From: Vibrio renipiscarius
Lineage (GTDB): Bacteria > Pseudomonadota > Gammaproteobacteria > Enterobacterales > Vibrionaceae
Direction of reading: 5' to 3'
DNA length: 64,000 bases
Assembly (NCBI RefSeq): GCF_000827885.1
Contig: NZ_JTKH01000024.1
Location: 744,001 to 808,000, forward strand
Both the position numbers and the translations under genes were made by a program. This document shows positions 46,740 to 55,418 of this stretch, piece after piece (positions within the stretch are counted from its first letter, which is position 1; each line of letters begins with the position of its first letter). The notes under the pieces were generated by a model, which did no database searches, was not told the origin of the DNA, and saw only the letters and a program-made list of their open reading frames with translations.

Positions 46740-47637
46740 GTGACTTTTTCCCTGCGTAACTCTTTGAGATGAGCCATTGGTTGATCACAGTAATAAAGGC
46801 CAGCATCGCCATCAGCACCACTGAAATGGCGGCGGCTAAGTTGGGTTCGAGGAATAGATCGCCGGATACCAGACTCGCAATGCGAATCGTGATGATGTTG
46901 TAGTTTCCTGAGGTTAGGGCATAAACGCTGGCGTAGGCGCCAATCGCATTGGCCACCAAAATGATAAAGGTGCCAAGCAAAGCGGGAGAAAGCACAGGCA
47001 GTGCCACTTTGGCCCAGTATTGCCACGTTTTTGCACCAAGTAATGACGCGGCCGCTTGCCAATCATCGCTTAGAGCATCAAAGGCAGGGTAGAGCAGTAG
47101 CACGGCTAATGGAATTTGGAAGTAAATGTAGATCACCAGCAACCCCCATTGGCCATAAAGGTCAAAACTGCCCAGTAAACCGTACTGTTTTAATAGCAGA
47201 GTGATCGCGCCATTGGTGCCAAGAATAATGATGAAGGCAAAAGCGAGCGGCACACCAGAGAAGTTACTGCTCATGTTAGTAAACGCAATCACGGCATCTC
47301 GCAGTTTGGAGTGAATTCGACGCAACGAAGAGACCAGCAAAGTGGCAATCATAAGACCAAATAGGCTCGACCAAACGGCTAGCCACAAACTGTTGCCGAA
47401 AGCTTGCATCATAAAGGTGGAATCGAGCACTTCGATGTAATTATCTAATACAAACTCACCTTCATAAATGAAGCTATTGATAAACACCCAACCCATCGGG
47501 GCGAGTTGAAATAAATAGAAAAATAGTGCGAAGGGCGCAATCCATAACGCCGGTTTTAAGCGCTTCGCTTGGCGAACGATGCGTAATGGCATCGAGGGTG
47601 AGGCAGCATTTGACTGCGCAATGACAGTGGTACTCAT
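46726..47637 (-). CDS. ABC importer permease 1
   Basis: A 303-residue inner-membrane permease with six or seven hydrophobic helices after a short cytoplasmic N-terminus. The EAA loop is DDWQAAASLLGAKTWQYWAKVALPVLSPALLGTFI, and LDNYIEVLDSTFMMQAFGNSLWLAV precedes it. It pairs with permease 2 as PhnU does with PhnV. Its start overlaps the phosphohydrolase stop as ATGA, so the hydrolase is part of the transport operon and not a chance neighbour. Confidence 0.88.
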   Translation of the reverse strand: MSTTVIAQSNAASPSMPLRIVRQAKRLKPALWIAPFALFFYLFQLAPMGWVFINSFIYEGEFVLDNYIEVLDSTFMMQAFGNSLWLAVWSSLFGLMIATLLVSSLRRIHSKLRDAVIAFTNMSSNFSGVPLAFAFIIILGTNGAITLLLKQYGLLGSFDLYGQWGLLVIYIYFQIPLAVLLLYPAFDALSDDWQAAASLLGAKTWQYWAKVALPVLSPALLGTFIILVANAIGAYASVYALTSGNYNIITIRIASLVSGDLFLEPNLAAAISVVLMAMLAFITVINQWLISKSYAGKKSHAKR

Positions 47638-48464
47638 AAGGCCAACAATTCCTGCGTATATGCTTTGTTATGCTCAAGGCCAAGTAGTTGGCAAACCGTG
47701 CCGCATATCTCGGTTTGTTTCACCGTGATCGTGTTTTGGGACGATGCTGGCTTAGGTTGATGAATGAACTTGTCGCCAATCACAAACATCGGTACTTCAC
47801 GCTCTTCAGGTAAAATTCCGCCATGAGAAAGGTCATTATTCATCCCGTGGTCACTGGTGACGATCACTTGGTAGCCATCAGCTAACCATTCATCGATATA
47901 ATCAGACAAGAGGATGTCAGCATGGCGCGCACTGTTACGATATTGGCGGGAATCGACGCCAAACTTGTGCCCTAAATCATCAATGTTCATTGGATGAATC
48001 AGCAAGAAATCTGGATTGTGGGTTAGACGTAAATGTTCAGCGTCTAAGAATAGCGCTTCATCAGGGTAATGGTCCCAGTGATAGAAACAGCCATGCTGAA
48101 TGTTGAGTGTTTCATCATGCGTGAATCGGTCACGCACCGCGTTGTAAGGGGCGCGGTTGTATAGCTCGCTCACCCAGTGATAAGCCGCCGCAGCGGTAGT
48201 TTTACCTTGTTGTGTCGCAAGACTAAATATCGATTGATGGTGGGATAAGCGCACAATGTGATTGTTCACAATGCCGCTCTCGACTGGGCGAACCCCAGTC
48301 AGAATGCACTCATACAAAGGGCGCGACATCGATGGCAATTCGCATTGCAGCGAGTAAAGCGTTGCGCGTTGTTGTTCTAGCAGACCATTCAGGTAACCCA
48401 TACAATCACGGGCTACCTGATAATTTAGTCCATCTAGAACCACAAGGATGACCTTGTTGTTCAT
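47634..48464 (-). CDS. Alkaline-phosphatase-superfamily hydrolase, cytoplasmic
   Basis: A 276-residue compact member of the alkaline phosphatase/nucleotide pyrophosphatase superfamily. Metal ligands are visible in VILVVLDGLN, NIDDLGHKFG and VTSDHGMNN, and the presumed nucleophile lies in ELPSMSRPLYECILTG. A further His is in DLSHGGILPEE. No signal peptide is present. Relatives cleave phosphodiesters or phosphonates (for example phosphonoacetate hydrolase). Situated between binding protein and permease genes, it probably cleaves the imported compound. It is shorter than most family members, and the bond attacked is unknown. Confidence 0.8.
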   Translation of the reverse strand: MNNKVILVVLDGLNYQVARDCMGYLNGLLEQQRATLYSLQCELPSMSRPLYECILTGVRPVESGIVNNHIVRLSHHQSIFSLATQQGKTTAAAAYHWVSELYNRAPYNAVRDRFTHDETLNIQHGCFYHWDHYPDEALFLDAEHLRLTHNPDFLLIHPMNIDDLGHKFGVDSRQYRNSARHADILLSDYIDEWLADGYQVIVTSDHGMNNDLSHGGILPEEREVPMFVIGDKFIHQPKPASSQNTITVKQTEICGTVCQLLGLEHNKAYTQELLAL

Positions 48465-48500
48465 GGTGTGTTCTCTCGTACTTCTTAGTGTGACGATGTC

Positions 48501-49577
48501 TTACTGTTGGTGAATCAGCACGCTTTCTTGCCATTGACGTGGCAGTTTACGTGAGGACTTTTCCCAAGCTGAGAAATCGGTGACTGGATGAACGTTGTTG
48601 TACTGATCGTTGGCAAGCAGCTTGTCTTGAATTGATGCTGGCAACGTGATGCTAGTGCGAATTGGGCGTGCATAACCATCAGCAAGGTTTATCTGACCTT
48701 GATCACTGAAGATGTATTCACGCGCGAGTTTTGCTGCGTTCGGGTTTTTAGCGTATTTATTGATGATGGTGGTGTAACCAGAAATCACCGAACCATCTTG
48801 TGGAATCGTGACGGTAAAACGTTCGCGATCAATCTTGTCGCGATAGTTAAGGGCGTTGAAATCCCACATGATCGCCACTTCCACTTCGCCCTTTTCTAAC
48901 GTTGCCATGTTCGGGTCAGTAAACGAAAGGCGACCTTGTTTTGCGAGTTCCGCAAAGAATTTGATGGCAGGTTTTAAGTTTGCCTCATCACCACCATTAG
49001 CAAAGGCAGCCGCGAGAATCGCGTTGTTGGCTTGAGCAGCAACGCCAACGTCACCCACCGTCACTTTGTAATCACCAGTTAGTAAGTCATCCCATGTTTT
49101 AGGCGGGTTATCGACAAGCGTATTGTTGGCAATAAAAGAGATCGTGCCTGTGTACGCAAGCGCCCAGTGTCCCTCTTTGTCTTTCGCCCAATCCGGAATG
49201 TCATTCCAAGTCGTCGGTTTATAAGCTTGAGTGACGCCTTTCTTCACGGCAACGCGCGCAAAGGCGAAACCGACATCACCGATATCTGCGGTGGCGTTTT
49301 TCTTTTCTGCTTCAAACTTCGCGATTTCTTGCGCTGAGCTCATATCGGTATCTTGGTGCTTCAAGCCGTAGTGAGTATGCAAATCACGCCAAGTACCTTC
49401 CCAGTTAGCCCAACTATCAGGCATGCCCACGCTGTATACTTCGCCTTCTTGTTGCGCTGCGTTGATGAGCGCATTCAGTTGGGCGTCATCCGTTGACGCA
49501 GAGAACGCGGGCAGTGAAAGAGTGGCGGCAACCAAGGTGGCTGATACGGCAGTGGAACGACTTAACAAAGTTTTCAT
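48501..49577 (-). CDS. Periplasmic substrate-binding protein of the importer
   Basis: A 358-residue binding protein. A signal peptide (cleavage near LSLPAFSA, residue 27) is followed by a two-lobe fold of the iron/phosphonate/polyamine class: INAAQQEGEVYSVGMPDSWANWEGTW, FEAEKKNATADIGDVGFA, GHWALAYTGTISFIAN and YTTIINKYAKNPNAAKLAREYIFS. It resembles PhnS-type 2-aminoethylphosphonate binders in layout, but no ligand residue proves this. It is the first gene of the operon, 36 bp before the phosphohydrolase, and divergent from the GntR gene. Confidence 0.88.
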   Translation of the reverse strand: MKTLLSRSTAVSATLVAATLSLPAFSASTDDAQLNALINAAQQEGEVYSVGMPDSWANWEGTWRDLHTHYGLKHQDTDMSSAQEIAKFEAEKKNATADIGDVGFAFARVAVKKGVTQAYKPTTWNDIPDWAKDKEGHWALAYTGTISFIANNTLVDNPPKTWDDLLTGDYKVTVGDVGVAAQANNAILAAAFANGGDEANLKPAIKFFAELAKQGRLSFTDPNMATLEKGEVEVAIMWDFNALNYRDKIDRERFTVTIPQDGSVISGYTTIINKYAKNPNAAKLAREYIFSDQGQINLADGYARPIRTSITLPASIQDKLLANDQYNNVHPVTDFSAWEKSSRKLPRQWQESVLIHQQ

Positions 49578-49592
49578 AGTCTCTATCCTCTT

Positions 49593-49608
49593 GGACTAGG
49601 TCAGTAAG
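49593..49608. promoter_or_regulatory. Candidate GntR/UTRA operator, copy 1
   Basis: GGACTAGGTCAGTAAG lies 16-31 nt before the binding-protein start. Its core GAC-TAG-GTC is palindromic. A near-identical copy lies before the divergent regulator. Confidence 0.5.
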
Positions 49609-49795
49609 TTCGTTGTGTATGCTAGGCAGGAAATATGACGTTTTCGCGCAACTAATTTGACAGTTTTAATGATTTTTTGTGGCGGTAATATTTCACCGAC
49701 AGAGATGGCGGTGGGAAATAAAGTGGATAAAAATCAAAAGGTACGCTGTCATCATTCTGTGATAAAAATGGCTTAGCGTGTGGTGAAAAATAGAT

Positions 49796-49811
49796 GGACT
49801 AGATCAGCAAG
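49796..49811. promoter_or_regulatory. Candidate GntR/UTRA operator, copy 2
   Basis: GGACTAGATCAGCAAG lies 4-19 nt before the regulator start, overlapping its ribosome-binding site. It differs from copy 1 at two positions, and the copies are about 203 bp apart. Confidence 0.5.
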
Positions 49812-49814
49812 GCT

Positions 49815-50525
49815 ATGCAAGCACGAACGCAATTAGGGAAAATTAAAACCAGCTTAAGAACTCAAATTGATTCCGGTGCTTTAGAAGAAGGCCAGAAACT
49901 GCCGTCTGAACGAGCGTTGAGTGCGTTCTTTTCAACCACACGCATTACGATTAAGGATGCTCTCGTGGCTCTGGAAACCGAAGGATTGATTTATCGGGAA
50001 GACCGACGTGGTTGGTATGTCTCACCGCCGCGCGTTTGTTACAACCCACTGACACGATCCCATTTTCATCAAATGATTCGTGACCAGCACAGAGTCGCCA
50101 AAACTCAGTTAGTGAATGTGCGTACCGATATCGCAACAGGGGAATACGCCCAAGCGCTGCGCACCGCTCAAATGACATCGATTTATGTGATTGAACGTTT
50201 GCGACATATTGATGGTCGTGCGGTGTTGTTCGTCGAAAATGTACTTAAAAGTGCGTTATTTGCAGACATATTGAATGAAAATCTAACCGATTCACTCACG
50301 CACTTGTACCGAATTAAATATGGTTATGAAACCACCCAGTCGTATTTTGATGTCATCGCCACATCAGCGCCGCTTCACGTGGCGAAAGCGTTGAATTTAG
50401 TCGAAGGGCAGCCGGTGCTGAAAATTTGTCGGGTAAACTATAAGCAAGACGGCGAATTGATGGATGTTGAATTTGAGTACTGGCGACCGGATGCGGTTTT
50501 GATTCGGATTGATAGTCATGGATGA
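49815..50525 (+). CDS. GntR/HutC-family regulator (UTRA domain)
   Basis: A 236-residue regulator. The winged helix-turn-helix is at residues 5-70 (LPSERALSAFFSTTRITIKDALVALETEGLIYREDRRGWYVSPP). A UTRA effector domain follows (TSIYVIERLRHIDGRAVLFVENVLK ... EFEYWRPDAVLIRI). It resembles PhnR/HutC types that bind small metabolites. Its divergence from the importer operon and the matching 16-bp sequences near both starts make autoregulation and operon control likely. The effector may be the imported compound or its phosphorylated product. Confidence 0.88.
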   Translation: MQARTQLGKIKTSLRTQIDSGALEEGQKLPSERALSAFFSTTRITIKDALVALETEGLIYREDRRGWYVSPPRVCYNPLTRSHFHQMIRDQHRVAKTQLVNVRTDIATGEYAQALRTAQMTSIYVIERLRHIDGRAVLFVENVLKSALFADILNENLTDSLTHLYRIKYGYETTQSYFDVIATSAPLHVAKALNLVEGQPVLKICRVNYKQDGELMDVEFEYWRPDAVLIRIDSHG

Positions 50526-50652
50526 AAATCGAGGCAATGATTCGCGAATAGGCTGTCTCTTGGGCTCTTTTTTACCTCAAACGCCTTTAAGATAAAGACA
50601 TCGCCAGTAAACTTGCTTAAACTTAGGGGCTAACTAAAAGATAGGTGAAGAC

Positions 50653-51072
50653 ATGAAAATTTGTGCTGTTGAGTTGCGTAGTAATGAAGCGATTATCTGC
50701 TTGTTGAATAAAAGCGAGAACATGATTGATATCCCTGATTGCCGAACTCAAAAGTTTATGATCAAGGATTCATTGGATAACAAAGAAATGCGTGATTTCC
50801 AATTCGCATTTAAAAAATTGCTTGATGATTACCAAGTTGAACGCGTGGTTATTCGTACTCGTGAAACTCGCGGTAAATTTGCAGGTAGTGCAATCGGCTT
50901 TAAACTTGAGTCAGCGATCCAGCTTATCGACGGCCTTGACGTTAAGTTCATGAGCTCTGTTGATATTAAGCAAGCGCTTAAGCACACTGCGCCGATCATT
51001 GATTTCCGTGATACTGGCTTGCGTCAATTCCAAGAAGCGGCATTTGTCACCGCTTACGCACACCTGAGCTAA
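50653..51072 (+). CDS. DUF3010 family protein
   Basis: A 139-residue soluble protein matching the DUF3010 family common in Vibrio and other gammaproteobacteria. It begins MKICAVELRSNEAIICLLNK and has a conserved centre VERVVIRTRETRGKFAGSAIGFKLESAIQL. The first strand with an acidic residue and the later DFRDTGLRQFQEAAFVTAY recall an RNase H-like fold, but that is only an impression. No function is known. It forms a single-gene unit and is followed by a strong terminator. Confidence 0.8.
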   Translation: MKICAVELRSNEAIICLLNKSENMIDIPDCRTQKFMIKDSLDNKEMRDFQFAFKKLLDDYQVERVVIRTRETRGKFAGSAIGFKLESAIQLIDGLDVKFMSSVDIKQALKHTAPIIDFRDTGLRQFQEAAFVTAYAHLS

Positions 51073-51109
51073 TCACTGCGATTTAGCCCAACCTTGCGTT
51101 AACAAGAAA

Positions 51110-51145
51110 ACGAAGCCATTCGATTAAATCGAGGCTTCGTTTTTT
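51110..51145. terminator. Terminator between DUF3010 and efflux operon
   Basis: ACGAAGCC, then an inner TCGAT-TAA-ATCGA stem, then GGCTTCGT and a run of six Ts. It terminates the DUF3010 gene and probably also the converging efflux operon. Confidence 0.9.
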
Positions 51146-51247
51146 ATTGCCTGCAATATGCTAGACGATTGAGCCTATTACTCCGATAAGCCGATATCAC
51201 GGGCTGTCACGTCAATGAATCGATTAATATCGCTCTTTCATCCATCA

Positions 51248-52789
51248 TTAGTCTTCCATTTTGGGTTTGGGTTTAAACAAGGCCAATAATGGAATTAAGC
51301 ATAAATACGAGAACAGCAAGAAGCCAAAGGTGTAAACAAACGCGGTTAAGGTCGATTGTTGAAGCAGTAAATTTTGGATCTGCGCTAAAAACGATGGGTC
51401 GGTAATCGTGGTTCCTTGGGCATGAGCGGCTTGTTGTAAGGCTGGATTCATCGGAGATAGCGCCCCTCCGAGTTCATTCCACTCTTTTTGCTGAATGCGA
51501 GAGAAGTAAGTATTCACTATCGAAATGCCAAACGAACCACCAATGGTACGGCACAAGTTAAAGATCACGGCACCGCCGATGGTGTCTTTTGGTGCCAATG
51601 TCGCGTAGGCCAATTGGCTCAGTGGCGCAAACACCAGTCCCATTCCCGCCCCCTGAATAATACTTGGCAGCAAAATCCAGTAGATGTCGATCTCCAGCGA
51701 ATAGAGCGTCATCAAGTACGTGCCTAGAGCATTAAGCGACAAACCGATGACAATCAATAGACGGGCATCAATTTTGTCCATATAACGCGCCAGCGCTAGT
51801 AAGACAATCGCTGAGGTTAATCCGCGCGGAGCCATCATAAACCCAGTGGTTTCGACGGGATAATTGAGCAACTGCTCAAGCATCATGGGTTGCAACTGCG
51901 TAATGCCAAACATGCCCATTGAGAACCCGGCCATGACAATGCATGACATGGCTAAGTTGCGGTCACGCAATAACCATACAGGGGCGATGTCGCCTTTAGT
52001 CATAATGGAGCGGCTGACAAAAAAGATGATGGCGAAAGCACTAATGATGGCAGCGAGTAGAATTTCGTTCGATTGGAACCAAGATTCTTCGTTACCTCTA
52101 TCCAGCACCATTTGCAGTAAACCGATACCAATTGTCATCGCAATCACAATTGGCCAGTCAATCTTACTCTCTCCTCGGCCATCGAGTTTGACAAAGAAAT
52201 AGAGCAAAGCAAGACAGACAGCGCCGATAGGCATATTGACATAGAAGATCCAGCGCCAATCCATATTTTCGGTAATGATGCCACCCAGCGTTGGGCCTAA
52301 TATAGGGCCTAATAAGACGCCGACACTGAACAGGGCCATGGCCTTACCGCGCTGACTTTTAGGATAAATCTGCACCATAATCGATTGTGATAGAGGGATC
52401 ACCGCAGCACCAAAAGCGCCTTGCATGATACGGAAAGTGACCATTTCAGCAATGCTGTCCGCTTGCCCACACATCGCCGATGTGATGACAAAACCGCTCA
52501 CAGAGATGAGCAGTAACCGGCGGATACCAAATTTGAGTGCCAAAAAACTCGCCAATGGAATAAAGATCGCTTCCGCCATTGAGTAAGACGTTAATACCCA
52601 AGTGACTTGGTCTGAGGTGACGCCAAGCGCGCCCATCATATGCGGCAAGGCGACATTGGCGATGGTCATATCAAGCAATACCATGATGGCAGACAGCATC
52701 ACCGCCAAGGTCACCAGTTTGCGTGTGCCTTCACTCATTACATTGGCTTCTTCGTCCTCTGAAGAAGCGGTATGGGCTAGTTCCGCCAT
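51248..52789 (-). CDS. EmrB-type DHA2 multidrug efflux permease
   Basis: A 513-residue inner-membrane drug:H+ antiporter with 14 hydrophobic helices. Conserved DHA2 features include LDMTIANVALPHMMGALG near the first helix, WVLTSYSMAEAI, GALGAAVIPL-type motif C region (FGAAVIPLSQSIMVQIYPKSQRGKAM) and GPILGPTLGGIITENMDWRWIFYVNMPIG. It works with the HlyD-type adaptor encoded just upstream and an outer-membrane TolC. I use the ATG at 52789, 1 bp after the adaptor stop; the longer frame would begin at a GTG inside the adaptor gene. Confidence 0.9.
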   Translation of the reverse strand: MAELAHTASSEDEEANVMSEGTRKLVTLAVMLSAIMVLLDMTIANVALPHMMGALGVTSDQVTWVLTSYSMAEAIFIPLASFLALKFGIRRLLLISVSGFVITSAMCGQADSIAEMVTFRIMQGAFGAAVIPLSQSIMVQIYPKSQRGKAMALFSVGVLLGPILGPTLGGIITENMDWRWIFYVNMPIGAVCLALLYFFVKLDGRGESKIDWPIVIAMTIGIGLLQMVLDRGNEESWFQSNEILLAAIISAFAIIFFVSRSIMTKGDIAPVWLLRDRNLAMSCIVMAGFSMGMFGITQLQPMMLEQLLNYPVETTGFMMAPRGLTSAIVLLALARYMDKIDARLLIVIGLSLNALGTYLMTLYSLEIDIYWILLPSIIQGAGMGLVFAPLSQLAYATLAPKDTIGGAVIFNLCRTIGGSFGISIVNTYFSRIQQKEWNELGGALSPMNPALQQAAHAQGTTITDPSFLAQIQNLLLQQSTLTAFVYTFGFLLFSYLCLIPLLALFKPKPKMED

Positions 52790-52790
52790 A

Positions 52791-53900
52791 TTACTGATCT
52801 TGCTGGCTAGGTTGAGCTTGGCTGACACCGTTGGCGGTATTGCTCGGCGATGTTTGGACGGTCGCAGGCGCCGCCGCTATAGGAGAGTCCGATACCGTAT
52901 CAATCGTGACGGTGGCACTGGCCCCCACGCGCAATGGAAAATTAGGGTGCTCAGTTTCATTGGTTAAGTGGATCAAGATCGGAAAACGTTGTGGGATTTT
53001 CACCCAGTTACCGGTGGCATTTTCTGGTGGCAGCAGTGAGAACGATGAGCCACTGGCCGGAGAAATGGCTTTGACCGTGCCGTGATATTGCGCATCTGGA
53101 TACAGATCCAACTCAATGGTTGCCGGCATATCAGTGGTGATACGCTCAAGTTGGGTTTCTTTGAAGTTGGCTTGAACCCAGAAAGTATTGTCCTCAATTA
53201 AAGGGACTAACGCTTGGCCAGGCGAGACAACACTGCCTGCGTGCGCACTCAATTTGCCTAGATGACCATTTTTGGGTGCAAAGATATTGGTGTAAGAAAG
53301 GGAAAGAGTCGCTTGGCTTAACGCGGCCGCCGCTTTTTTCACTTCTGGTGCGGCTTCGCCTTGTGCGCCTTGTGCTTTAATCAGTTGCGACATATTGGCA
53401 CGAGCCGCAATGACGTTTTCTTCCGCGCTGGAGAGCTTGGCTTTTGCATCATCGAGTTGTTGCGCTGGTAGCAGTTGTTTTTTCACTAGATTGTCGATGC
53501 GTCGGTAAGTGGATTGAGCATCAGAAAGAAGCGCAAGGGTGCTCTTAACGTTAGCACTGGCAGCCAAAATCGCATCGTCAGTCGCGGCATTGCTTTGAAT
53601 TGCGACTTCGTAAGCTGCACGGGCCTCATCGAGTTTCGCTTGGAACGGCGCGGGATCGATTTGGTAAAGCAAATCCCCTTGGCTGACTTTTTGGTAGTTT
53701 GAGACATTGACGTTGAGTACTTTACCGCTCACTTGGGGGGCAATATAGATAATATTGGCGTGAACGTAAGCGTCATCGGTGCTGGGATAGTTTTTTTGGT
53801 GCTGAACGTAAAAGTAGCTTAGTGCAGCGAGAATGAGCACAGCGATGGCTGCGATACTGAGATTACGAATAAAATGGGAAGGTGCGGTATTTTCACTCAT
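52791..53900 (-). CDS. EmrA/HlyD-family periplasmic adaptor
   Basis: A 369-residue membrane-fusion protein. One N-terminal helix (about residues 14-33) anchors it in the inner membrane. DDAYVHANIIYIAPQVSGKVLNVNVSNYQKVSQGDLLYQIDP is the biotinyl-lipoyl-like part. A coiled-coil hairpin (about 95-190) and a second beta region with KNGHLGKLSAHAGSVVSPGQALVPL follow. It ends in a Ser/Pro/Gln-rich tail. It bridges the EmrB pump and TolC. I start at 53900 (MSENTAPSH); the preceding frame does not look coding. Confidence 0.9.
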   Translation of the reverse strand: MSENTAPSHFIRNLSIAAIAVLILAALSYFYVQHQKNYPSTDDAYVHANIIYIAPQVSGKVLNVNVSNYQKVSQGDLLYQIDPAPFQAKLDEARAAYEVAIQSNAATDDAILAASANVKSTLALLSDAQSTYRRIDNLVKKQLLPAQQLDDAKAKLSSAEENVIAARANMSQLIKAQGAQGEAAPEVKKAAAALSQATLSLSYTNIFAPKNGHLGKLSAHAGSVVSPGQALVPLIEDNTFWVQANFKETQLERITTDMPATIELDLYPDAQYHGTVKAISPASGSSFSLLPPENATGNWVKIPQRFPILIHLTNETEHPNFPLRVGASATVTIDTVSDSPIAAAPATVQTSPSNTANGVSQAQPSQQDQ

Positions 53901-54048
53901 TATTATTAACCAACTCGGAGAATTGCCTTTATTAGGGCATTTGATATTTACGCAGAACGCGCGGTTACAATTACTTACATAAAGGGTAGACCTGCTTTTT
54001 AAAATGAACAATGACTTAGAAGAAAAAAGGTGAGGGAGACTGGTGCGC

Positions 54049-54070
54049 TTACTTTACAGGTGTAAAGTAA
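54049..54070. promoter_or_regulatory. 22-bp perfect dyad in the efflux-operon promoter region
   Basis: Ten-base arms TTACTTTACA and TGTAAAGTAA flank a GG centre, about 150-170 bp upstream of the adaptor start. A smaller dyad GCATT-GAG-AATGC lies at 54089-54101. The long symmetric site suits a TetR- or MarR-type dimer better than the neighbouring AraC protein. The regulator is not in the immediate vicinity. Confidence 0.55.
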
Positions 54071-54216
54071 ATGTGCTGGCGCCTTATCGCATTGAGAATG
54101 CATGGTCGCGCGAGTCAAATTGGCGTTGATAAACGACGAAATGGAAAAAGGGGGAATGCTGATTACAGTGATCTTCTTGACGATTTTATTGTTCGAGGCT
54201 TCGTTGTTCGAGAGTG

Positions 54217-55125
54217 TTATTTTTGTTTCAACCCCATGCGACACAGTTGACGAAAATCTTTTGGGCTGACATCGGTGTGGCGTTTGAAAAACTTGGTCAT
54301 ATTGGTTGCTTCATTAAACCCCAATTGTGCCGCGATATCGGCAATTGAATATTGGCTGAAGGCAAGTTGACGCTTGGCTTCAATTAAGACTCTTTCATCG
54401 AGCAATTCTTTTACGCTTATGCCCGCATTATCTTTGGATAGCTTGTCTAATTGCTTCACGCTCTTCCCCATGCTCAGGGCTATTTCAACCACAGAAGGAC
54501 GCAGATTAAAGTGCTCATCAATGTAGTTCTTTAAACGATAGAAATCACTCGAACTAATATTAGAGTGGAAGCGGGCACTGAGTGCTGAACGATCGTTTTG
54601 CGTGAGATTGGCCTTTGTTTTGTATTCCGGCACGATGGTTTTTAATAAGATGCTGCGTAACAAACTACGGATAATTTCAGCGCGAAACTCCGAATCGGAA
54701 AAAAATTCATTGGCCATCACACGCAGCAGCGCATCCACATCATCGCTGACGGCGTGGATACAGTTTATTTGCACCAACGCAGCAATGATGGAGTCGAAAT
54801 AAGGGTCATGCTTGCTGTCGGCAAGAAACGTGCAATTAAAAGGCATGACAAAGCCATCGACCGTCCGATTTTTAGCAAACGCATGGATTTGATTTTTTCC
54901 TAAGGTCAGTAGCGTGCCCGCCCGAATTTGTTGCCGTTGATGATCAATATAGTGCTGACCAACGCCTTCGGTAATGTAAATCAGCGCACTGAAATTGAGC
55001 CGATGATGACGTGACACATCCTCTATTCCTCTTTGGTCATATAACTCAGAGATACGATAGATATAAGGATTAGTGAGTGCGGACTCTGAACGTAATCGTT
55101 CTAAAGGAATATTTTTACAATTCAT
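54217..55125 (-). CDS. AraC-family regulator between rdh and efflux operons
   Basis: A 302-residue AraC/XylS-type regulator. The N-terminal cupin-like effector domain covers about residues 25-150 (HHRLNFSALIYITEGVGQHYID). The C-terminal double helix-turn-helix covers about 200-300: SVVEIALSMGKSVKQLDKL and IADIAAQLGFNEATNMTKFFKRHTDVSPKDFRQLCR. It lies on the same strand, 72 bp after the small gene that ends the rdh operon and 316 bp before the efflux adaptor. It may control either, and I cannot tell which. A halophenol sensor would fit an rdh role. Confidence 0.88.
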   Translation of the reverse strand: MNCKNIPLERLRSESALTNPYIYRISELYDQRGIEDVSRHHRLNFSALIYITEGVGQHYIDHQRQQIRAGTLLTLGKNQIHAFAKNRTVDGFVMPFNCTFLADSKHDPYFDSIIAALVQINCIHAVSDDVDALLRVMANEFFSDSEFRAEIIRSLLRSILLKTIVPEYKTKANLTQNDRSALSARFHSNISSSDFYRLKNYIDEHFNLRPSVVEIALSMGKSVKQLDKLSKDNAGISVKELLDERVLIEAKRQLAFSQYSIADIAAQLGFNEATNMTKFFKRHTDVSPKDFRQLCRMGLKQK

Positions 55126-55134
55126 CGTTAAGGG

Positions 55135-55163
55135 AAAGGCGCTGCATGATGTTAAGCGCCTTT
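55135..55163 (-). terminator. Weak hairpin after the rdh operon
   Basis: AAAGGCGC at 55135-55142 and GCGCCTTT at 55156-55163 form an 8-bp stem between the small gene and araC. The T-run on the minus strand is short, so read-through into araC is likely. Confidence 0.4.
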
Positions 55164-55197
55164 ATGTTATGCCATCTACTTAATGATCTTGATTCGG

Positions 55198-55416
55198 TTA
55201 GTATTTTTCGTTCGCCATATCTTCCGCCATTTTCTGGAAGTCGATTTTGGGCTTACTTTCTACTACTACTGGGGCTTTTTCTGCTTGCTTGGTCACAGTA
55301 TGAAGCAGCTGCTGTTTTGTTTGTTCATTGCTTAAGCTGATGAAGCTGGTGGAGAGTTGCAAAACAATCACCACGGATGCCAAACAGTAAAATGCCATAG
55401 AGATATGTTGTCTCAT
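55198..55416 (-). CDS. 72-residue single-helix protein of the rdh operon
   Basis: A small protein with one N-terminal hydrophobic helix (about residues 8-27, AFYCLASVVIVLQLSTSFIS) and a charged tail that ends VVESKPKIDFQKMAEDMANEKY. It begins 2 bp after the rdhC-like stop, so it is translated with the operon. The tail probably faces the periplasm. I do not recognise a family. It may be a small accessory subunit of the membrane part of the reductase. Position within the operon and tight spacing support it being real. Confidence 0.65.
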   Translation of the reverse strand: MRQHISMAFYCLASVVIVLQLSTSFISLSNEQTKQQLLHTVTKQAEKAPVVVESKPKIDFQKMAEDMANEKY

Positions 55417-55418
55417 TG

